Counted from the stretch's first letter, positions 49,988-58,471 are shown. The stretch is 64,000 nucleotides of DNA from an uncultured Colwellia sp. (GCA_913061475.1 CAJXUN010000001.1:206414-270413), one strand, 5' to 3'. Notes: a model not told the origin generated them from the letters alone. A program made the numbers and translations.

Positions 49988-50644
49988 TTATAAAACCGCT
50001 AAAATAGCTTCTATTGCTAAGCGTGACTTAGGAAGTGGAAAATTGTAATCGGCTTCTTGATCTCGGTAGCCCATCACCAAAGCCACTTCACAAATATATC
50101 CATCGAGTTCGTCTGCAAAAATGTCACTGATGAGCTCACTATCAACCCCTTCCATTGGGGTAGAATCAATACCAAGACGCGCCAATGTATGTAAGGTATT
50201 CCCTAACGCTAAATACGTTTGAGATTTAGTCCAAGCAGCATTATTGCCACTGTCATCGGTGTTTAACTCCACAAATGCAAAGCCTCCAAAAGCACTGTCC
50301 CGATTTTCAGCTTTCGTGCGTTCGTCTTCGATACCTTTATCAACGACTTTTGCATAATCCTCGCGAGTATAGTTAGGATTATGTGCGAACAAAATAGTAT
50401 GTGATGCTGATTTTATATGTGGTTGATTAAATTGGAATTTATTGGCAAAGGTGTCATGCATGCGTTGCTTTGCTTTATCACTTTCGATAACAATAAATTT
50501 CCAAGGTTGAGAATTTATTGAAGAAGCAGAAAGTCTTATCGCTTCGTATATCACCTGTAAATCTTCTGGTGAAATTAGCTTCGAGGGATCATACTTTTTA
50601 GTGGTATATCGTGTGGTTAAGTCAGTAATTATTGGGTGTGTCAT
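49988..50644 (-). CDS. NfsB-type oxygen-insensitive NAD(P)H nitroreductase
   Basis: FMN-dependent reductase of 218 aa. Characteristic segments are RYTTKKYDPSK, LSASSINSQPWKFIVIE, and a C-terminal ALVMGYRDQEADYN. The family reduces nitro compounds, quinones and dihydropteridines. It lies downstream of a monooxygenase gene in what remains of an operon that faces the LysR gene, suggesting control by that regulator. Confidence 0.87.
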   Translation of the reverse strand: MTHPIITDLTTRYTTKKYDPSKLISPEDLQVIYEAIRLSASSINSQPWKFIVIESDKAKQRMHDTFANKFQFNQPHIKSASHTILFAHNPNYTREDYAKVVDKGIEDERTKAENRDSAFGGFAFVELNTDDSGNNAAWTKSQTYLALGNTLHTLARLGIDSTPMEGVDSELISDIFADELDGYICEVALVMGYRDQEADYNFPLPKSRLAIEAILAVL

Positions 50645-50704
50645 ATGCTTCTCAGTTATTTTATATTTTTTGATAAGGTGAATAAAACTATCTCAATAAC
50701 ACGT

Positions 50705-50995
50705 TTAAGAAATAAGTGTCATTTCATTGAGCACAAATTCTTCAACACAACCTTCAGTTGCAGCCATATAATCAGCTAAATGTTGGTTAGCCATATGTGT
50801 TTTCCATAGTTCACGGGTCTGCCAGTTTTCATAAAACATAAAATGTGCTGGATTTTCATTATCTTGATGTAAATCGTAGTTAATACAGCCGGCTTCACTA
50901 CGTGTAATATCTATAAGCTTTAAAAGCTCGGCTTTCACTAAAGCCACTTTGTCTGTATTCGCTTTAATATTTGCTACTATGGTTAATTGAGTCAT
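50705..50995 (-). CDS. Antibiotic biosynthesis monooxygenase (ABM)-domain protein, quinol monooxygenase-like
   Basis: A 96-residue ferredoxin-like-fold ABM domain (VANIKANTDKVALVKAELLKLI, GCINYDLHQD, FMFYENWQTRELWKTHM). YgiN-type proteins of this size oxidise quinols and act as dimers. Between this gene and the divergent LysR gene lies the remnant of a zinc-type alcohol dehydrogenase, so the original operon was longer. Confidence 0.85.
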   Translation of the reverse strand: MTQLTIVANIKANTDKVALVKAELLKLIDITRSEAGCINYDLHQDNENPAHFMFYENWQTRELWKTHMANQHLADYMAATEGCVEEFVLNEMTLIS

Positions 50996-51046
50996 GCTAT
51001 TTCCTTTGTGCTTTTTATGGCGTTTATTTATTGTTGAAGTGTTACT

Positions 51047-51160
51047 TTAAAAGCTTTTTAACAAGTCCTGTCCTGCGGCCGTAGGTTGTGGCAATTCAAT
51101 ATCGATTAAAAATTCTGGGTTGCTAATAGCTAATGATTGTTTGTAGCCAACTGCTTTCAT
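51047..51160 (-). pseudogene. Truncated zinc-type alcohol dehydrogenase stump (37 codons)
   Basis: A minus-strand ATG at 51158-51160 begins a reading frame whose first ~34 residues (MKAVGYKQSL..., IELPQPTAAGQDLL) match the N-terminus of zinc-type alcohol dehydrogenases of the ZADH/AdhP-like type, which normally continue with ...VEVKAISVNPVD. Here the frame reads KSF and stops, and the sequence then runs straight into the upstream region of the ABM gene. The body of the enzyme (over 300 codons) has been deleted. Confidence 0.7.
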
Positions 51161-51301
51161 GGGTGTATTGCTGTGCTTTAACTTTGTGAGTAAAAGTTGT
51201 TAATTAAGGCTATTTGTTAACTTGGGATAAATTATAGAGCTTGCTTAACAAAAGAAAAACATCATAATAATTGAATCTTTATCAAATAATTTTTGACAAT
51301 C

Positions 51302-52237
51302 ATGTTGCTAGAAGATCTTAATGTCATTTTAAAAGTTGCTGAATTTCGCAGTATTACCGCCGCCGCAGAAAGTTTAGATATGCGCACAGCAACAGCAAGC
51401 GCAGCCATTAAACGGGTTGAACGCGCTCTTGGCGTTGAGCTGTTTATACGCACAACTCGGCATTTAAGGCTATCAGTTGCCGGTGAAAAATACATTCCCA
51501 ACTGCGAGCAAGCATTACAAATGCTTAATTTAGCGAAACAAAGTGTTAAAGACGATTTAGATGTTATTGATGGCGAATTAAGAATTTCAGTGCCTTCAGA
51601 TTTAGGTCGAAATTTAATTCTACCTTGGCTTGATGAGTTTATGGATGAGCACGCTGGCGTGAGTGTGAAGGTGCATATTAGCGACAGTAATATCGACTTC
51701 TATCGTGATCCTGTCGATATTGCTTTGCGTTATGGTACGCCAAATGATGCAAATCTCTATGGCTTTAAAATTTGTAATGTACCACGAGTGATTTGCGCAA
51801 CAACGGAGTATTTAGAAAATCACGGTTTACCCACACACCCCAATGATTTAACCAGCCATAACGGCCTTTTATATCAACTTCATGACATTATTCATGATGT
51901 TTGGCAGTTCAGTTACCAAGAAAAATCAATTAAAGTAAAAATGCAAAGTAACCGCGCATCGAACGATGCAGAACTGGTTAGGCGTTGGTGCGTAAACGGT
52001 AAAGGCATAGCGGCAAAGTCGAGTTTAGATATGTCGAATGATTTACTTAATGAACGTATTGTGCCGATACTGAGCGAGTTTGTCGCTAAACCGAAAGAGC
52101 TATGGCTTATTTGCCCCAGTAGACAAACCATTACCCCTGCCGTTCGACTACTGAGAGAGCATTTGAAAATTAAATGTGCTGAAATTTTTACTCAGCTTAT
52201 TAATAAAGGAATTTTAACTAAAGCCGATGTTAAGTAG
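51302..52237 (+). CDS. LysR-family transcriptional regulator
   Basis: An N-terminal winged helix-turn-helix (about residues 1-58: EDLNVILKVAEFRSITAAAESLDMRTATASAAIKRVER) and the type II periplasmic-binding-like effector domain (about 90-300). The start is the ATG at 51302. It is transcribed away from the ADH remnant / ABM / nitroreductase genes and is the likely regulator of that set, by the usual LysR arrangement (inference). Confidence 0.9.
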   Translation: MLLEDLNVILKVAEFRSITAAAESLDMRTATASAAIKRVERALGVELFIRTTRHLRLSVAGEKYIPNCEQALQMLNLAKQSVKDDLDVIDGELRISVPSDLGRNLILPWLDEFMDEHAGVSVKVHISDSNIDFYRDPVDIALRYGTPNDANLYGFKICNVPRVICATTEYLENHGLPTHPNDLTSHNGLLYQLHDIIHDVWQFSYQEKSIKVKMQSNRASNDAELVRRWCVNGKGIAAKSSLDMSNDLLNERIVPILSEFVAKPKELWLICPSRQTITPAVRLLREHLKIKCAEIFTQLINKGILTKADVK

Positions 52238-52260
52238 TTATTTAATGCTAAATCGAAGCG

Positions 52261-52737
52261 CTAAATAGTTCGAGATGATTTTGTATTAACGTTGGGCTTA
52301 TTGCTCACCTTTATAAATCTGTGTTCATTTTCTTTACTTGGCAACATACAGCGGTCGTATTTACCAAATAAAGTATATCGGTTAAGCGCGACGCGATCGT
52401 AAAGCCAATTTCTTAAGCCTTTAGGAAGTATTTTGAACAGGTAGAGCAAACGCCATGGCAAAGCCAGTTTATTGATAACATTCAAAAAGGCATCGCTTTT
52501 ATCAAAACATTGGTTGCCTTCAACATATAACATGGTATCAAAGTGATCGGTTGGCAGTTTAAAATGCGTTAAAATCTCTTGCCCTTCGGGTGACTGAACA
52601 CTGCATAATTTAAAATGCTGTTGAGTGTCAACCTTGATAATAAATTGGCTCCAGCCATTACAAAGCTTGCAAACACCATCAAATAAAATTACACCGTCAT
52701 TTGCACCAACGTGAGGAGGATATTTTAAAACGCTCAT
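52261..52737 (-). CDS. DUF393 (DCC-motif) thiol-disulfide oxidoreductase-like protein
   Basis: A 158-residue protein with FDGVCKLCNGW, the D-x-x-C-x-x-C pattern of the DCC family, and LYRWLLYDRVALNRY-like C-terminal segment (WLYDRVALNRYTLFGK). Function within the family is not settled; thiol-disulfide exchange is the usual proposal. Its start overlaps the stop of the DoxX-like gene by four bases, so they are co-transcribed. Confidence 0.85.
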   Translation of the reverse strand: MSVLKYPPHVGANDGVILFDGVCKLCNGWSQFIIKVDTQQHFKLCSVQSPEGQEILTHFKLPTDHFDTMLYVEGNQCFDKSDAFLNVINKLALPWRLLYLFKILPKGLRNWLYDRVALNRYTLFGKYDRCMLPSKENEHRFIKVSNKPNVNTKSSRTI

Positions 52738-53132
52738 ACATTGTCCTTGCTGCAGACAACCTTTGAGTCTTTTTTCAGCTCCATTAGTATTATCAAGCTA
52801 AAGCCAATTAAGGCAATGTTGGTGGTAACGGGATTAAATGCTTCAATAAGTAGTTGAGGCTGAAATATTGCGACAAAACCTAATAAACCCGTTAGTGCGA
52901 TAATGTTTAATAAAACAATGATTTTATTACGATAAAAGGCAAAGAATAATAGCCCGAAAATAATTTCTGAAACCCCTGCAGATTTTGTCACCAAATAAGA
53001 AAGTTCATTTGATAAACCTAAACTAGCCGTGATCAATTTTTCTAAGGGTGCTATATGAACCAGTTTTGGAAAAAGTCCGTGATATAACCAACTAAAGGAA
53101 ATAATGAATCGGGCAATTTGTATTGATGACAA
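52734..53132 (-). CDS. DoxX-like small membrane protein
   Basis: A 132-residue four-helix membrane protein (FIISFSWLYHGLFPKLVHIAPLE..., SEIIFGLLFFAFY...). It matches the DoxX-like family and is often paired with DUF393, as here. It overlaps the downstream DUF393 gene by four bases. The AraC-type regulator gene upstream lies in the same direction. Confidence 0.8.
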   Translation of the reverse strand: MSSIQIARFIISFSWLYHGLFPKLVHIAPLEKLITASLGLSNELSYLVTKSAGVSEIIFGLLFFAFYRNKIIVLLNIIALTGLLGFVAIFQPQLLIEAFNPVTTNIALIGFSLIILMELKKDSKVVCSKDNV

Positions 53133-53150
53133 AGTTAACTCCGTTAGTGC

Positions 53151-54230
53151 TTATTCATTCAAACAAGCAACGCGAATACTTTTTCGGTGCTCGTTTGGTG
53201 CATACCCTAGCTGGGTTTTAAATACTCTATTAAACGTAGCGAGTGATGAAAAACCACTCTCTAGCGCAATGACTAAAATGGTCCACTGTTGTGACTCGGG
53301 TTGTTCTAATAAATTTTTGGCATGCTCAACTCGTAAGCTATTTATAAAATTATTAAAATTGGGTGCCGCAAAGTGATGTCGAATCGCTCGACTAATTTTA
53401 TATTCCGATACCTTTAACTCATTAGCTAAATCAATCATTTTAAGGTTATGCGTAAGATATCTTTTATTGTCGATCAACAGTGAATTGATACCAGCAATCA
53501 AAGACGGATCAATATCTGAACCATCATTTCTCAGACATTTAATATTAGCTGCTGGCGCTATCACTTTAACTAGCGGCATATATTGCTGCCACCATAATAT
53601 AATTTGCGTAACCAGCATGATTTGCAATGCAGAAATAACCACCAACCACGGACGAACTTGAGCAAGCTGTTCAGGTGCAAATAAGGCTTTGGCAACAACT
53701 GTGCATAACATGACGCCGGTGCAGAATGCCGCAAGAAAGAGAATACGGGGCCAAAAATCGTGTTTAGTTTTATCTAAAGTACCTTTAAGTGCTTCCCAGC
53801 ATGTTAAAGCCAACACGGTAGATGAAAGTAGATTGGTAAGTTCACCTAAGGCATTATCAAGTAGCGTATAGGTGTTTTTTGCAAGCGCCGAAAATTCGTA
53901 GGCCATATGCACAGAGTTATTAATGATAACAAGCCCTGCAATAACAAGCGCAAAAAAAATGTGCTTTTTGGTTATGGAGTTTTCACCCGAGAACATCGCT
54001 TTTGACGTTAACCACATGCCGTTACATGTTGCACAAGCACCTAAAGCAATCAAATATTGATACGGCCCTAGTGTTGCTGCACTAAGTTGTTGTGCTGCTA
54101 CCATCGCCATTGAACCACTAAATATTGCGAAGAATAAGTGTTCTAGTCTTTTTTGCTTTACCAAAAGTTGAACTAGCATGAGCGCTAAGCTGACAAACAA
54201 CAGTGCGAAGTACGCGTTACTTAAAGTCAT
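53151..54230 (-). CDS. AraC-family regulator with membrane-embedded sensor domain
   Basis: The N-terminal ~220 residues contain about seven hydrophobic helices. The C-terminal ~100 residues hold two helix-turn-helix motifs of the AraC type (MIDLANELKVSEYKISRAIRHHF and TILVIALESGFSSLATFNRVFKTQLGYAPNEHR). ATG at 54230 preceded by AGGAAAG; two in-frame GTG codons precede it. It probably regulates the DoxX/DUF393 pair immediately downstream or the divergent DUF2306 gene (inference). Confidence 0.88.
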   Translation of the reverse strand: MTLSNAYFALLFVSLALMLVQLLVKQKRLEHLFFAIFSGSMAMVAAQQLSAATLGPYQYLIALGACATCNGMWLTSKAMFSGENSITKKHIFFALVIAGLVIINNSVHMAYEFSALAKNTYTLLDNALGELTNLLSSTVLALTCWEALKGTLDKTKHDFWPRILFLAAFCTGVMLCTVVAKALFAPEQLAQVRPWLVVISALQIMLVTQIILWWQQYMPLVKVIAPAANIKCLRNDGSDIDPSLIAGINSLLIDNKRYLTHNLKMIDLANELKVSEYKISRAIRHHFAAPNFNNFINSLRVEHAKNLLEQPESQQWTILVIALESGFSSLATFNRVFKTQLGYAPNEHRKSIRVACLNE

Positions 54231-54408
54231 CACCACTTTCCTTCTTAATTTCGTGCCACTATTTTAATCTCTTGGTTATTCACAAGCAAAAACTCTATGT
54301 AAATAATTGTTACGTCAAAGCATAAGTTATGTAGCTCAAAATCCGAATATGATGAGAACTGGTTATGGAGAAGCTTAATAATGGGGTCTAAATATTAAAG
54401 GAGTCATC

Positions 54409-55263
54409 ATGGATCACACAAGCGAACACGTTATAACTGCGACTGAAAAATCGTATTTTCGTCGCAACATTATTCATCCACACCTTATGCTCAACTACCT
54501 CACTAAAAGCTGGGTGTTTGTTGCCCTTTTAGGACAGTGGATATTTGCGCTATACATTTTTATTTCATTTGGCATACCGGCATTAAGTGGTAGTCCATCA
54601 AGCGCTGATACCTCGAGAATGATCCAAGGTTACGTGAACGGTGACGAACTAGGAAATGGTATTTTGATGATGCATTTACTGCCCGCAATTTTGCTCAGTT
54701 TAGGTGGTATATTTCAATTACTGCCCTATTTACGAAAGCATTATCCGGCGTTTCATCGTTGGAACGGCAGAATGTTTTTAACCTTAGGCTTATTGGGGGC
54801 ACTAACCGGACTTTATTTAACCTGGGTGCGAGGCTCTAGATTGAGCGATGTAGGCTCCATCGGGTTAACAATAAACGGTTTATTAATAATGGTTGCGGTG
54901 ACACTAGCGTGGAAGTTCGCCATAAAAAAGCAATATCAACAGCATATGCGTTGGGCAATTCATGCCTTTATTTTGATCAACGGTGTGTGGACATTTCGTT
55001 TGTATTTAATGGCCTGGTTTATGTTAAACCAAGGTGCAAACGGCAATACAGCCACCATTGATGGTCCAGCTGATATCACGCTATCATTCGCCTCGTATCT
55101 GTTACCCATGCTAATCGCCGAAGTTTACTTTTGGGCCAAGCGGCAAAAAAGCGTTTATCGCGTAGCTATTGCCAACTTGTTTATGTTGCTTGGTTTACTG
55201 ATAACCACCCTAGGTGTTGTGGCAGCGACGCTTTTTATGTGGTGGCCTAGAATAATAGCGTAA
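54409..55263 (+). CDS. DUF2306 membrane protein
   Basis: A 284-residue protein with about seven hydrophobic helices. The central segments HLLPAILLSLGGIFQLLPYLRKHYPAFHRWNGRMF and QQHMRWAIHAF (conserved histidines) are typical of the DUF2306 family, which is of unknown function and possibly haem- or quinone-related. AAAGGAG lies upstream of the ATG. It is the last gene before the integron cassette array. Confidence 0.85.
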   Translation: MDHTSEHVITATEKSYFRRNIIHPHLMLNYLTKSWVFVALLGQWIFALYIFISFGIPALSGSPSSADTSRMIQGYVNGDELGNGILMMHLLPAILLSLGGIFQLLPYLRKHYPAFHRWNGRMFLTLGLLGALTGLYLTWVRGSRLSDVGSIGLTINGLLIMVAVTLAWKFAIKKQYQQHMRWAIHAFILINGVWTFRLYLMAWFMLNQGANGNTATIDGPADITLSFASYLLPMLIAEVYFWAKRQKSVYRVAIANLFMLLGLLITTLGVVAATLFMWWPRIIA

Positions 55264-55506
55264 CTACCAACAATTTATACTCTCTTACATACATTATGCG
55301 AGAGAGTTTGATTATCCTCTGAGAGCTATCAACGCTGCTATTCCTTAAAATATGGCGATATATAACGCGTCGAACACCTCAACTAAATAAACAATTTTCT
55401 CCTAAAGGCATATGCACTAAGTTTGTTAACCAAAGTGATATTATCAAAGTGAAAGCAATCATTGGGAATTCGTTAGAGAGTAATAAGCTCTAGTTACTTG
55501 CAATAA

Positions 55507-55998
55507 CTATTTGTTTTCAAGTTCATCATTCATATTTTTACCACCTAAAAAATTACTTCTGGGTGTATAGTTAATCCAATCTGTTTGCTGAATAATCTTA
55601 TTGTTGGAATCAAACTCTTGAGTAATAACAAACAGCCATGGTCCAAGCTTTTGTCCATCGTAGCTAAAGCTATGGAAAAATCCTTCTGTTATCGCAGTGT
55701 TTATTCCAAAAGTATGACGAATAACAGTTAACGCCCTATTACCATCAAGAATTTTAAAATTGCCTTTATCCCAATCTAAAAATTTTCTTATTTCTACTTT
55801 ATTACTAAAACTATTACCATAAATTATATCCTTGAATTGGGCATTATCAGCGTAGTATGTCATAAATTTGTTGAAATCATTTCGCTTTGAGTAGAGATCA
55901 AAATAGTCATTTACAACTTGAGGCAGATTATTATTTTTGCTTGTAGAAACACATCCATTTAAAAGGAGTAATATTAATAAATTTAGAATAATACGCAT
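55507..55998 (-). CDS. Most distal cassette gene: NTF2-like lipoprotein
   Basis: The signal peptide (MRIILNLLILLLLNGC) ends in a lipobox. The following domain (YFDLYSKRNDFNKFMTYYADNAQFKD... KFLDWDKG) resembles SnoaL/NTF2-like folds. I chose the ATG at 55998; a GTG at 56013 would add five residues. It lies left of a degenerate attC and no convincing attC follows it, so it may be the last, immobilised cassette or a resident gene. Confidence 0.65.
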   Translation of the reverse strand: MRIILNLLILLLLNGCVSTSKNNNLPQVVNDYFDLYSKRNDFNKFMTYYADNAQFKDIIYGNSFSNKVEIRKFLDWDKGNFKILDGNRALTVIRHTFGINTAITEGFFHSFSYDGQKLGPWLFVITQEFDSNNKIIQQTDWINYTPRSNFLGGKNMNDELENK

Positions 55999-56017
55999 AG
56001 TTTGGGTATTCACTAAT

Positions 56018-56105
56018 AGTTATACGCCCTGTTAACAGACAACAAATTAAATAATGGATTAAAATAAGCGACGAAGGATCATTTCCCTCGATTGGCTTGA
56101 TATGT
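56018..56105 (-). repeat. attC site 1, degenerate (most distal)
   Basis: Clearly related to the neighbouring attC sites (shared inner segments GGATTAAAATAAGCGACGAAGG and TTGGCTTGATATG). Both core triplets are altered: AAC of the outer box reads TAC and GTT of the inner box reads GAT, so the site should not recombine. Confidence 0.65.
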
Positions 56106-56126
56106 GTTTAATACTACCAAACTGCT

Positions 56127-56318
56127 TTACTTTAACCTGGTGATACCAATTAAAACACTAATAACACCACCAACCATACCTGCCCAAGCTTCAATAGGCG
56201 TATCCCCACTTAGTGTACGACTAATTTGAGAGCTAGCTGAATCATAAATATTGTAACCCCATATTGCTAATGCAACACCTGCAATGACTAGAACGATGCC
56301 TAAAATTTTGTTATTCAT
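56127..56318 (-). CDS. Cassette gene: DUF3185-like small membrane protein
   Basis: A 63-residue protein with helices at about 5-24 and 43-60. The pattern ILGIVLVIAGVALAIWGYNIYDSASSQ, ending GVISVLIGITR, matches the DUF3185 family (function unknown). GGAGAG lies before the ATG. It sits between attC sites 1 and 2. Confidence 0.75.
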   Translation of the reverse strand: MNNKILGIVLVIAGVALAIWGYNIYDSASSQISRTLSGDTPIEAWAGMVGGVISVLIGITRLK

Positions 56319-56372
56319 TGTCTCTCCAAGTTTTTATAAATTTCGTTAAATTACTTTGATACTTTTCTAAAC

Positions 56373-56469
56373 ACATAATGCCCCACAACGAGGCAAATAA
56401 TAGCAGGTTAAAATAAGCGGCGCAGAAGCTAAAATCAACTATTTTTTTGTCCTGCTTCATAGCTTATAC
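56373..56469 (-). repeat. attC site 2, degenerate
   Basis: Retains the attC layout (GGC and GCC arms, GTTAAAATAAGCGGCGCAG inner part, GTCCTGCTTCATAGCTTATAC end). The outer box reads ACATAAT instead of ACATAAC and the inner box reads CTTATAC instead of GTTATAC, so both recombination triplets carry a substitution. Confidence 0.7.
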
Positions 56470-56497
56470 AACAGTTCGCGCAATAAACACCAAAGTT

Positions 56498-56842
56498 TTA
56501 GCTAAATGGATTATCAGACCAAGGAGCTTCTATATCTACTTTGAAAAAGGTACCTTTAAACAAATAACTATCCTCAGATACTGCTAAATATTTAATCTTT
56601 TGGTGTTGTGGGTGTCGTCCCCATATTTCAAAAATAATATTTATTGTTTTTTGATCTAATAGAGCTAAACGCTCTGCACTCCATTGGTGAAATATATACT
56701 CAGCAATTTCTACAGCAATAGGATAGGCCGAGCTATTGAAGTATCCTAAGGAGCATTTAGCCTCCTCTAAAGAAACTCCTTCCAATTCTCTTCTACGCTT
56801 TCTTATCTCGGTTTCGTTAAACCATTCATCAGACAAACTCAT
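56498..56842 (-). CDS. Cassette gene: hypothetical protein
   Basis: A 114-residue, soluble-looking protein (RKRRRELEGVSLEEA near the start, conserved-looking WGRHPQHQKIKYLAVSED in the middle). No family recognised. ATG preceded by GAGAT. It lies between attC sites 2 and 3. Confidence 0.6.
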   Translation of the reverse strand: MSLSDEWFNETEIRKRRRELEGVSLEEAKCSLGYFNSSAYPIAVEIAEYIFHQWSAERLALLDQKTINIIFEIWGRHPQHQKIKYLAVSEDSYLFKGTFFKVDIEAPWSDNPFS

Positions 56843-56856
56843 ATTAATCTCAGCTT

Positions 56857-56956
56857 GTATAACGCCTGTTAAGAGGCGAAAAATTGTTGGCTAAAACAAG
56901 AACAAAGAGCCAACTGTTTTTGTTTCGTTTAAAGTGCTTTTATGATGCGATTATAC
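56857..56956 (-). repeat. attC site 3, partly degenerate
   Basis: The outer box (GTATAAC) is intact. The inner box reads ATTATAC instead of GTTATAC. The arms GTTGGCT / AGCCAAC that form the hairpin are conserved. The stop codon of the adjacent gene lies in the inner box. Confidence 0.75.
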
Positions 56957-57982
56957 ATGCTTAGATTCTAACATTTCACGTAGACCTTTAGGCAAAAAGC
57001 TTCTTGCTTTTGACGTGATTACTGATTCATTTTTTTGCCAAAGAACACCTAGATAAATAACAAACAATCCAAGCAGAGTTAAAGTCATCGGAAATAGCCA
57101 ACTATCTTTAAATACATCTGAAGCTAAATGGCCTATATACCCAGAGCAACCTATAGCTCCAAATATAACAAATACTTTTCTGGCAATTAGAACACCTGTA
57201 AAAATCATTAATAAATTGATCGTAAAATAGATAAACTTAGATAATTCGCTGTCAGAGTGCTGGAGTGACATTCCTCCCCAAAAAGCAATAACACCGAAAA
57301 GGTATATCCAAAATGAATAATCAGCTTTATTATGAGATCTAATATCAATCCAAAAAGCTAGCGCTATCATGAGCAGTCCAGAGTACATAGAAACTAATTG
57401 CCTTAGCTCCCAGCTATTATCGCCCCCGTTAATCATTACGGCAATATCCATGGTTAAATACCAAAGAGTTACTGCAATTGGCATGATTAAGAATGGATAT
57501 TTATATTTCCAAGCAATAATGATTCCCACTGCTAGGGTACTTAACTCCATATAAAGCCAATGCCATGTGATATATCGATGGTACTCGCGGTAAACACTGT
57601 CATCTGGCCAAATGCCTAAAGCGTTTTGTAATCCATAAACTGCTAATGGTGTTAATGCTATAACAAAGGTTCCACAAATTCCCGCAGGGATAGCTAATCC
57701 TTTGGATTTGAAAGTGTTGGTAAGTTTCAATCCAACCGAACCATAAAATAGAGAAATAAAAACAATCCCTATTCCTCCGAACGACTCCCACCCTAAGTTC
57801 ATAAAAAGGGTCATTGCTCCGATAGCAATCATTCCTCCTACGTAATAAAGTACATGTGTAAAATCAAACTTAGGAGATGTATTTGGTTGTTTATTCAAAA
57901 ACTCAATTAATTTTTTAGACTGCTCAAATGAAAGGATGTTTTCATTTACAGCATCTTCAAGGTTTTTTTTAGTAAAGTTCAA
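56951..57982 (-). CDS. Cassette gene: DUF2157-like membrane protein (343 aa)
   Basis: The longest cassette gene. A soluble start (KNLEDAVNENILSFEQSKKLIEFLNKQ) is followed by about nine helices from residue 45 onward (LYYVGGMIAIGAMTLF...). This matches the DUF2157 layout; function unknown. The start is TTG at 57980-57982 with a full AAGGAG Shine-Dalgarno six bases upstream. The stop codon is inside attC site 3. Confidence 0.75.
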   Translation of the reverse strand: MNFTKKNLEDAVNENILSFEQSKKLIEFLNKQPNTSPKFDFTHVLYYVGGMIAIGAMTLFMNLGWESFGGIGIVFISLFYGSVGLKLTNTFKSKGLAIPAGICGTFVIALTPLAVYGLQNALGIWPDDSVYREYHRYITWHWLYMELSTLAVGIIIAWKYKYPFLIMPIAVTLWYLTMDIAVMINGGDNSWELRQLVSMYSGLLMIALAFWIDIRSHNKADYSFWIYLFGVIAFWGGMSLQHSDSELSKFIYFTINLLMIFTGVLIARKVFVIFGAIGCSGYIGHLASDVFKDSWLFPMTLTLLGLFVIYLGVLWQKNESVITSKARSFLPKGLREMLESKHV

Positions 57983-58007
57983 TCAAGACTCCTTTCTATG
58001 GTCGAGC

Positions 58008-58062
58008 ATCTAACGCATAGCACAATGGCTTTATAAAGGCCGATTGATACGTCTGGTTATAC
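58008..58062 (-). repeat. attC site 4, short (55 bp) variant
   Basis: Bounded by ATCTAAC and GTTATAC core boxes with intact AAC/GTT triplets. The inner stem is GGCTTTATAAAGGCC-like (short arms AAGGCC and GGCTTT). Unlike the ~100-bp sites of the rest of the array, it is about the minimum length of known attC sites. Confidence 0.65.
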
Positions 58063-58064
58063 AT

Positions 58065-58418
58065 TTATTTAAAACTTTCCTTTATTGTCTCTATTACTTT
58101 AGGGTCAGTATGAATTTCAAATGCTATCGTTGTCGCTTGTAAACTAATAGCAACCAATATACCTCCAAGCATAAGGCCAACTCCTCCTACAACTATAGAG
58201 AGAGCCTTTGAAACTTTGCTAATCGGCCTAATGTCACCATAGCCAACTGTTAATGCTGTGATGAAAGACCAATATATGGAGTCGAATTTTGTCCATGACT
58301 CTACGCGGCCAACAATAAGACCGAGAAAAATTATTAGCAGAGCCATCGCAACAAGAATTGGAGAGGTTAAATATACCCCCCAAAAAAACACTCTGATGAA
58401 TGTAATTGTAAAATCCAT
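58065..58418 (-). CDS. Cassette gene: two-transmembrane potassium channel
   Basis: A 117-residue protein: helix 1 (about 8-38), pore helix (48-56), selectivity filter TVGYGD (57-62) and helix 2 (about 70-97), in the order of a minimal 2TM ion channel (KcsA/Ion_trans_2 type). No cytoplasmic gating domain such as RCK. AGGT before the ATG. Presence of a potassium channel on a mobile cassette is unusual. Confidence 0.85.
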   Translation of the reverse strand: MDFTITFIRVFFWGVYLTSPILVAMALLIIFLGLIVGRVESWTKFDSIYWSFITALTVGYGDIRPISKVSKALSIVVGGVGLMLGGILVAISLQATTIAFEIHTDPKVIETIKESFK

Positions 58419-58441
58419 AGTTCAACCTATACGTTGATTAT

Positions 58442-58471
58442 TTATAACGCCGTTTTAAGCGGAAGTTAGGT
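58442..58471 (-). repeat. attC site 5, collapsed to 30 bp
   Basis: Both core boxes are present (TTATAAC and GTTAGGT), but only 16 bases lie between them (GCCGTTTTAAGCGGAA, including CCG/CGG pairing). The left half is identical to the start of site 13 (AACGCCGTTTTAAGCGG), so the central part of a normal site appears to have been deleted. Confidence 0.65.

Noticed and set aside
55360..55432. Possible final attC left of the last cassette (ATATAAC ... TTGTTAACC)
   Set aside because: The two boxes resemble attC ends, but the intervening arms do not pair and the site lies about 75 bp from the preceding stop codon, unlike the other sites.
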